Shown in pieces: positions 1-10,993 of a stretch of 10,993 nucleotides of DNA. The position numbers were made by a program, and so were the translations under genes. Below the pieces are notes generated by a model. That model saw nothing but the letters and a program-made list of their open reading frames with translations, was not told where the DNA came from and did not search any database. Within the stretch, counting starts at the first letter, position 1, and each line of letters starts with the position of its first letter. Source of the stretch: Auxenochlorella pyrenoidosa (taxonomy: Eukaryota; Chlorophyta; Trebouxiophyceae; Chlorellales; Chlorellaceae); the NCBI GenBank assembly GCA_001430745.1, contig KQ482003.1:1812233-1823225 (forward strand), read 5' to 3'.

Positions 1-626
1 ACGCAGGAGGGCATGCCGCACTACCTGCTTGCACGAGCATGCTAAGGAATGGAGATGAAGAGGCGTCTATGCCTTGGGCCAGGGGCGAGGGCGCCCACAC
101 ACTCTTTCCCGCCAAGCAGGCACCCGTCTCGCAATTGCAGCCGGCGGGCACCTGGTCTACCAAGCGCCTGCCCCAAACCGGCGCACACCTGCAGCGCGGC
201 GATGGCACCCTTGCACTGCGTCGTCTCGGTGGGGGTCTCTCGGTCCAGCTGCCCGCGCCCAAGGAGGCGTGCCTGCCAGGGGCCATGCGCTGCCGCCGCA
301 GCCTCGGACAGGCTGGCCACGCCGTCAAAGCCCAGGCCCTGCTGCTCTGCCAGGATCAGTGCCTTGTACTGCGGGCGAAAGCGCCCTGAGCTGTCGCCCT
401 GGCGCTTGCCATACCCATACATGCTGTTGTGTCTGTGGTACACGTAGGGCGAGGGGCCAGCTGCTGCATCGCTGCCCCCCTCTGAGGCGTCGCCGCCTGC
501 GCTCGCCGCAATCCCTCCGGGGCCTGTTGCTGCCTCAGCTGCAGCTGCCTCTGCTGCCAGGGGGCCCTCTGGCGCAGGGTCTGGCGGCCCATCCGCCCTA
601 GACGGGTGGTCAGCAGGCGAACTCAT
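1..626 (-). CDS. Unrecognised protein, 5' part of a gene running off the left edge
   Basis: I do not recognise this protein. The frame starts at ATG 626-624. Residues 1-60 are a low-complexity Ala/Gly/Pro-rich stretch. Residues 61-146 look more like folded or conserved sequence: an aromatic/basic patch (YVYHRHNSMYGYGKRQG at 61-77), then FRPQYKAL, then an Ala-rich helix-like stretch, and TPTETTQCKGAIAALQ at 131-146. I place a donor after CAG 191-189 (intron begins GTGTGC at 188). The matching acceptor may be GCAAGCAG, ending at 25, leaving a phase-0 exon 24-1 that continues off the window. If 188-25 is not an intron, the frame instead stops near 42 after 194 residues. The gene lies on the same strand as, and downstream of, the EMC8-like gene, about 440 nt from that gene's stop. 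That a gene exists here is fairly likely, judged by the contrast between low-complexity and non-repetitive parts and by a plausible splice site. Its function is unknown. Confidence 0.5.
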
Positions 627-1066
627 GGGGAGGAGCCGCCCTGAGGTGCCTGCAGAGGTTTGGAGGCAGGAATTATTCGCCCAGCTGGGGCGCCTGGCTG
701 CACTTCTGGGCTGCCTAGGTCCAGGGGCGCACCCAGCCCTATGAGAGACCTCCTACCTGGTGTCCTGCCTCCACACAGTCTAATGAGGGCCTGTTGATTG
801 TCTCAAAGGCGATCCACAGCCGCAGCAGGACCTCTGAAGCTGCCCGGCCTCTGAATGAGGGGAAGAGGGACAGGCACAGCAGCGTCCCTGGTGCTGGCAT
901 GGACAACGTACCCCTTACTGTCTCCTAGTGCCCCTCTTCTTTCATGAACCGACTTGCTGTTCTGCCCAGATAGAAAAGCGCAATCCAATCATGGGGAATT
1001 GACAGCACAACCGAATCCGCGCAATTGCTTAGAGTTTTTTTTTTGTTTTTTTTTCTTTTTCGAGAC
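627..1066. other. Intergenic stretch between two minus-strand genes
   Basis: I see no convincing gene here. The stretch should contain the 3' end of the EMC8-like transcript and the 5' leader and promoter of the left-hand gene. No TGTAA signal on the minus strand was found in this interval, so where the EMC8-like transcript ends is unclear. The short open frames present lack plausible composition or splice context. The only striking sequence is the homopolymer-rich tract at 1035-1060, listed separately. Confidence 0.5.
1035..1060 (-). repeat. A-rich tract (sense of the EMC8-like gene) just after its stop codon
   Basis: The plus strand is almost pure T with single G and C interruptions. In the minus-strand transcript this is an A-rich run beginning 6 nt past the TGA stop (1069-1067). 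It may be part of the 3' UTR, a slippage-prone microsatellite, or the fossil tail of a retroposed sequence. No target-site duplication was identified to choose between these. Confidence 0.7.
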
Positions 1067-2115
1067 TCAGCACTGCCCATCCTGCAGCAGCCCCACGTTA
1101 AACCAGTCCCGGCGCAGGTCCTCCAGATGCTCTTCAAAGTCAGCCAGCTGCTGGTGCCGGCCCTGGCCTGTGTACTGCGGATTGGGCCGTGAAGCAAGCA
1201 ACGCGGGGTTGGAGGTGAATCGGGGTGTCAAGCCACACGGCAGACGGCGCATGTCAGAGCTGGCACGCAGCAGCAGACCAGCACACACGCAAAGTCTGCT
1301 CAGCAAACCCCCAGTCTCTTCCGCACCTGCGCCAGCTGCGCTGCCACGTCACCGGGGGGGCAGCGCAGCGCGCCGCCCTTGCCGCCCGCCGCCCTGACCC
1401 AGCCTCGAGCGCCGTCCTTGCTGAACAGGTGGAACACGGGCTGCCCAGGCTCCGCCTGCGATGCCTTGAGGGCGGCCTCCAGTGCTGCACCGTCCAGCTG
1501 CAGCACAAGGGAGGCGGGGCGGAGGGAGGGTTTGATGCGCGGCGCATGGACGCAGTCGGCCTCGTCGGGGGACTGTAAGGGCGTGCAGACCAGTGGGGCA
1601 AGCTACCATTGAGGGCGGCACAGCGTGCAGCACCAGCAGCGGCCCTGCCTCACCACCAGCGCCACCGCATCTGGGCAGGCGGCCTCCAGCCGGTCGGCCA
1701 CGCGGCGCCCCGCCCCAAGCTCGCCGTCGGCCAGCCGCTCGTTGCACTGGTAGTACCCAACCAGGCGGAGGCCGCTGCGGGATGGCTGCTGCTCCTTGGC
1801 ATACTGCTCCGCCTGCAGAGGTGCGGGCCGGCGGGTGGGTGGGGCACCGCGTGATGGTGGGGTGCAGTGTGCACCCAGCCGGGGGGGCCTCGCCCTGCCA
1901 GTCTGCTGCCCTGCCCCGCGCACCTGCACCATGGCTGCCTCCAGCAGGGGCGTGAGCATGATGAAGCTGTGGCAGACGGGCAGCGCCTGCGCCACATCCA
2001 CTGCGTCGCCGCCGATGCTGCCCAGCAGCAGGCCGCTCACAGCGCTCGTGGGATGCTTGGCAGCATGCAGCAGGATGGTGTACAGCGCATCTGCAGACAA
2101 GTTGCACGGCTTCAT
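1067..2115 (-). CDS. EMC8: ER membrane protein complex subunit 8/9 homologue (EMC8/EMC9 family, UPF0172)
   Basis: The EMC inserts tail-anchored and multipass proteins into the ER membrane. EMC8/9 is a soluble cytosolic subunit with an MPN-type fold. I assemble four exons, all joined in phase 0: 2115-1924, 1812-1654, 1497-1309 and 1174-1067 (TGA 1069-1067), giving 215 residues. The human paralogues have about 208-210. Diagnostic motifs are LLHAAKHPTSAVSGLLLG near the N-terminus, VGYYQCNERLADGE (human VGYYQANERV) in exon 2, and DFEEHLEDLRRDW near the C-terminus (family D-F-D/E-x-H-L-D/E-D). The catalytic HxH of JAMM metalloproteases is absent, as expected for this non-enzymatic MPN family. The start at 2115 puts the first conserved block at the usual distance from the N-terminus. 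The same frame stays open upstream, so an upstream exon is not excluded. Donors are GTGCGC, GTGAGG and a weaker GTTTGC. The junction before exon 4 (CCGCAG at 1180-1175) is the least certain. Confidence 0.88.
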
Positions 2116-2599
2116 GCCAAGCAGCTGCGTGGGCCCTGCAGGCAGGGTGAGCCGAGCGCAGGTGGGTGCGCAGGGTGGCGGGCAACTGGTGGGGAGTGCC
2201 ACGCACAACACAGCACTCGCGCACCCGGCGCAGCATACCCCGGAACACTCTGCAACAGATAGCTCGATAGGCGCTGCCCAGAAACTCGCCCAGTGCCGAG
2301 CGGTGCGGTGATGGCGCGCTAGTGCGTGTTTGGAGGCCGTAAGTGTGGCAGGTTGTGCGATCGTGAAGTGCGGGAACTGTGGCAGTGCCTTGAACTGCGG
2401 TCTATTTGCTTTGTGCTGTGCCGTGAAATGCTTGCGAAGCACTTCTTTGAGGGTTGTGCACCCCCAAGCAACCCGCACACTTGAACCCTGTCTGCAGCTC
2501 ATCCATCGATCGGCAGCCCTGAGGCAGCAGCAGCTGGGCATCACTTTGCCGCCTTGCACTCCTGCCGTTGCGCTGCGCCCGCCGTACCATGTGCCGCGT

Positions 2600-2790
2600 C
2601 TGGGCATTTCCAACCCACCTCCTGTGCAGGGAGCCTGCTGCAGTAGTACAAGCAGTTTGTAACAAGCGTAGCAGCCAGCAACGAGGAGCAAAAGCTGCAG
2701 GGCCCCCCCGGGCTGCTGCCGAAGTGGCCCCTGCTGCCGTTGCCTGGAAATGCCTGGCAGTTTTTCCACAAGCGTGGCTGAGGACCCCAT
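2600..2790 (-). other. Possible small membrane-protein reading frame in the divergent spacer
   Basis: A minus-strand ATG at 2790-2788 sits in a good eukaryotic start context (GATGCCATGGGG). The frame begins with about 29 polar, Gln/Arg-rich residues. A hydrophobic stretch follows at residues 30-50 (about 2703-2641, ALQLLLLVAGCYACYKLLVLL), long enough for one membrane helix. The frame has no stop all the way into the EMC8-like gene and is in the same frame as it. It also stays open upstream to 2961. I recognise no family. It could be a separate small protein spliced further downstream, an unusual upstream exon of the EMC8-like gene, or chance openness in GC-rich DNA. The right-hand limit is the ATG; the left-hand limit is arbitrary. 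Confidence 0.22.
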
Positions 2791-3036
2791 GGCATCAAAC
2801 GCACGGTGTTTGCGAAAAGGAATTGAGTGAGCAAAGGGAGCAGAAGCAGGAGCTTGCCCCACCCCGCAGCCGCGCTGAGGCGGGCGCACCCGAACGTCCG
2901 CCTGGCGCTGTGCAAAGTTGGGTGTTGCGAGCCATCGCGAGCTGTTGCCGTGTCCTCGCACCTTGCCTGCTCCCCACGGTGGGGGCTTTGGAGCGCGGCT
3001 GAGGGAGAAACCTTTTCATCCCGTTTTGCGATCGAC

Positions 3037-3055
3037 AGGGCAGTCGGACTGCCCT
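3037..3055 (+). other. Palindrome in the kinase leader, 15 nt before the start codon
   Basis: The arms AGGGCAGTC (3037-3045) and GACTGCCCT (3047-3055) are perfectly complementary around one central G. In RNA this gives about 8 bp with a 3-nt loop. It lies between the upstream in-frame stop TAG (3056-3058) and the rest of the leader. It could be a leader hairpin or a palindromic protein-binding site. No function is shown. Confidence 0.5.
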
Positions 3056-3070
3056 TAGGGGCCGGGCGCG

Positions 3071-10812
<7,742 letters not shown>

Positions 10813-10993
10813 TACAGTTATACCAATTTTGATCGCACGTGGCTAATTAGGAAGAATTCATGCCGTGAGAAAACCACCACATGTAACAGAATGCACTGGA
10901 GTCGTCAAGGCTGAATGCGACAACTTTGGTCTGATCTTGTGACAAAATCAAAGGGAATGGGGGCGAGTGGATGGGAAGAGGTATGCGTACATT
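10813..10993. other. 3' UTR and flank of the kinase gene
   Basis: The sequence after the TAG stop (10810-10812) is clearly more AT-rich than the coding region, as expected for a 3' UTR. It contains a TGTAA signal. I see no further gene before the window ends. Confidence 0.6.
10882..10886 (+). terminator. TGTAA polyadenylation signal of the kinase gene
   Basis: TGTAA is the usual nuclear poly(A) signal in chlorophyte green algae. It lies about 70 nt after the stop codon in an AT-rich 3' UTR. Cleavage would be expected roughly 10-20 nt further on. It supports both the gene end and the green-algal assignment. Confidence 0.7.

Larger units (their letters stand above)
2116..3070. promoter_or_regulatory. 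Head-to-head spacer, probable promoters of EMC8-like and DYRKP genes
   Basis: The two recognised genes diverge from this 955-nt spacer, so both leaders and core promoters should lie within it. I see no clear TATA box. On the plus side there is no ATG between 2791 and 3070, so the kinase start is the first AUG for at least 280 nt. An in-frame TAG at 3056-3058 also fixes it. On the minus side, CTGCCTGCAG ends just before a short leader to the EMC8 ATG and resembles a splice acceptor, so a 5'-UTR intron is possible. The spacer also holds a minus-strand open frame with a hydrophobic segment, listed separately. Confidence 0.4.

Noticed and set aside
1035..1069. Resemblance of the A-rich tail to a primate SINE end
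   Set aside because: The similarity is only a short GTCTC followed by A-run. No SINE body is present, and the surroundings are clearly algal coding sequence.
1603..2961. A single 452-residue minus-strand protein
   Set aside because: It reads through a clear intron of the EMC8-like gene (1923-1813) and then past the next donor. Conserved EMC8 blocks need the spliced model. Only its upstream part is kept, as a weak candidate.

Overview
This looks like nuclear DNA of a GC-rich green alga. Chlorella-like Trebouxiophyceae are the best guess, but the exact lineage is inferred. The reasons are: high GC; many short GT/GC-AG introns of about 110-390 nt; Ala/Gly/Gln-rich coding sequence; a TGTAA polyadenylation signal downstream of the main gene; and a plant-type DYRK kinase. 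No rRNA, tRNA, CRISPR array or transposon was recognised.

Layout, left to right. (1) At 1-626 on the minus strand is the 5' part of an unrecognised gene that runs off the left edge. (2) 627-1066 is non-coding and holds an A-rich (sense strand) tract just past the next gene's stop. (3) At 2115-1067 on the minus strand is a four-exon gene for a 215-residue EMC8/EMC9 homologue, a subunit of the ER membrane protein complex. (4) 2116-3070 is a head-to-head spacer. It probably holds both promoters, and it also contains an open minus-strand frame with one predicted membrane helix. (5) At 3071-10812 on the plus strand is a 21-exon gene. The splice model built here keeps frame throughout and gives 1219 residues: an N-terminal LisH-like helix pair, a long low-complexity region with two polyglutamine tracts, and a complete C-terminal DYRK kinase domain of the plant-specific DYRKP group. 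In Chlamydomonas the DYRKP member STD1 restrains starch and oil accumulation. (6) A 3' flank carries TGTAA.

The most notable observations lie in how the kinase gene is spliced. Of its 20 introns, 16 start with GT, three with GC, and one, inside the kinase domain, with GA. Using the nearest GT at that last site would break the frame. The catalytic loop reads HADLKPEN, not HCDLKPEN. An intron containing 26 consecutive G residues splits that loop. The two recognised genes act in different processes (ER membrane-protein insertion and energy-storage signalling). Their divergent arrangement suggests a shared promoter region, but no functional link is shown by the sequence.
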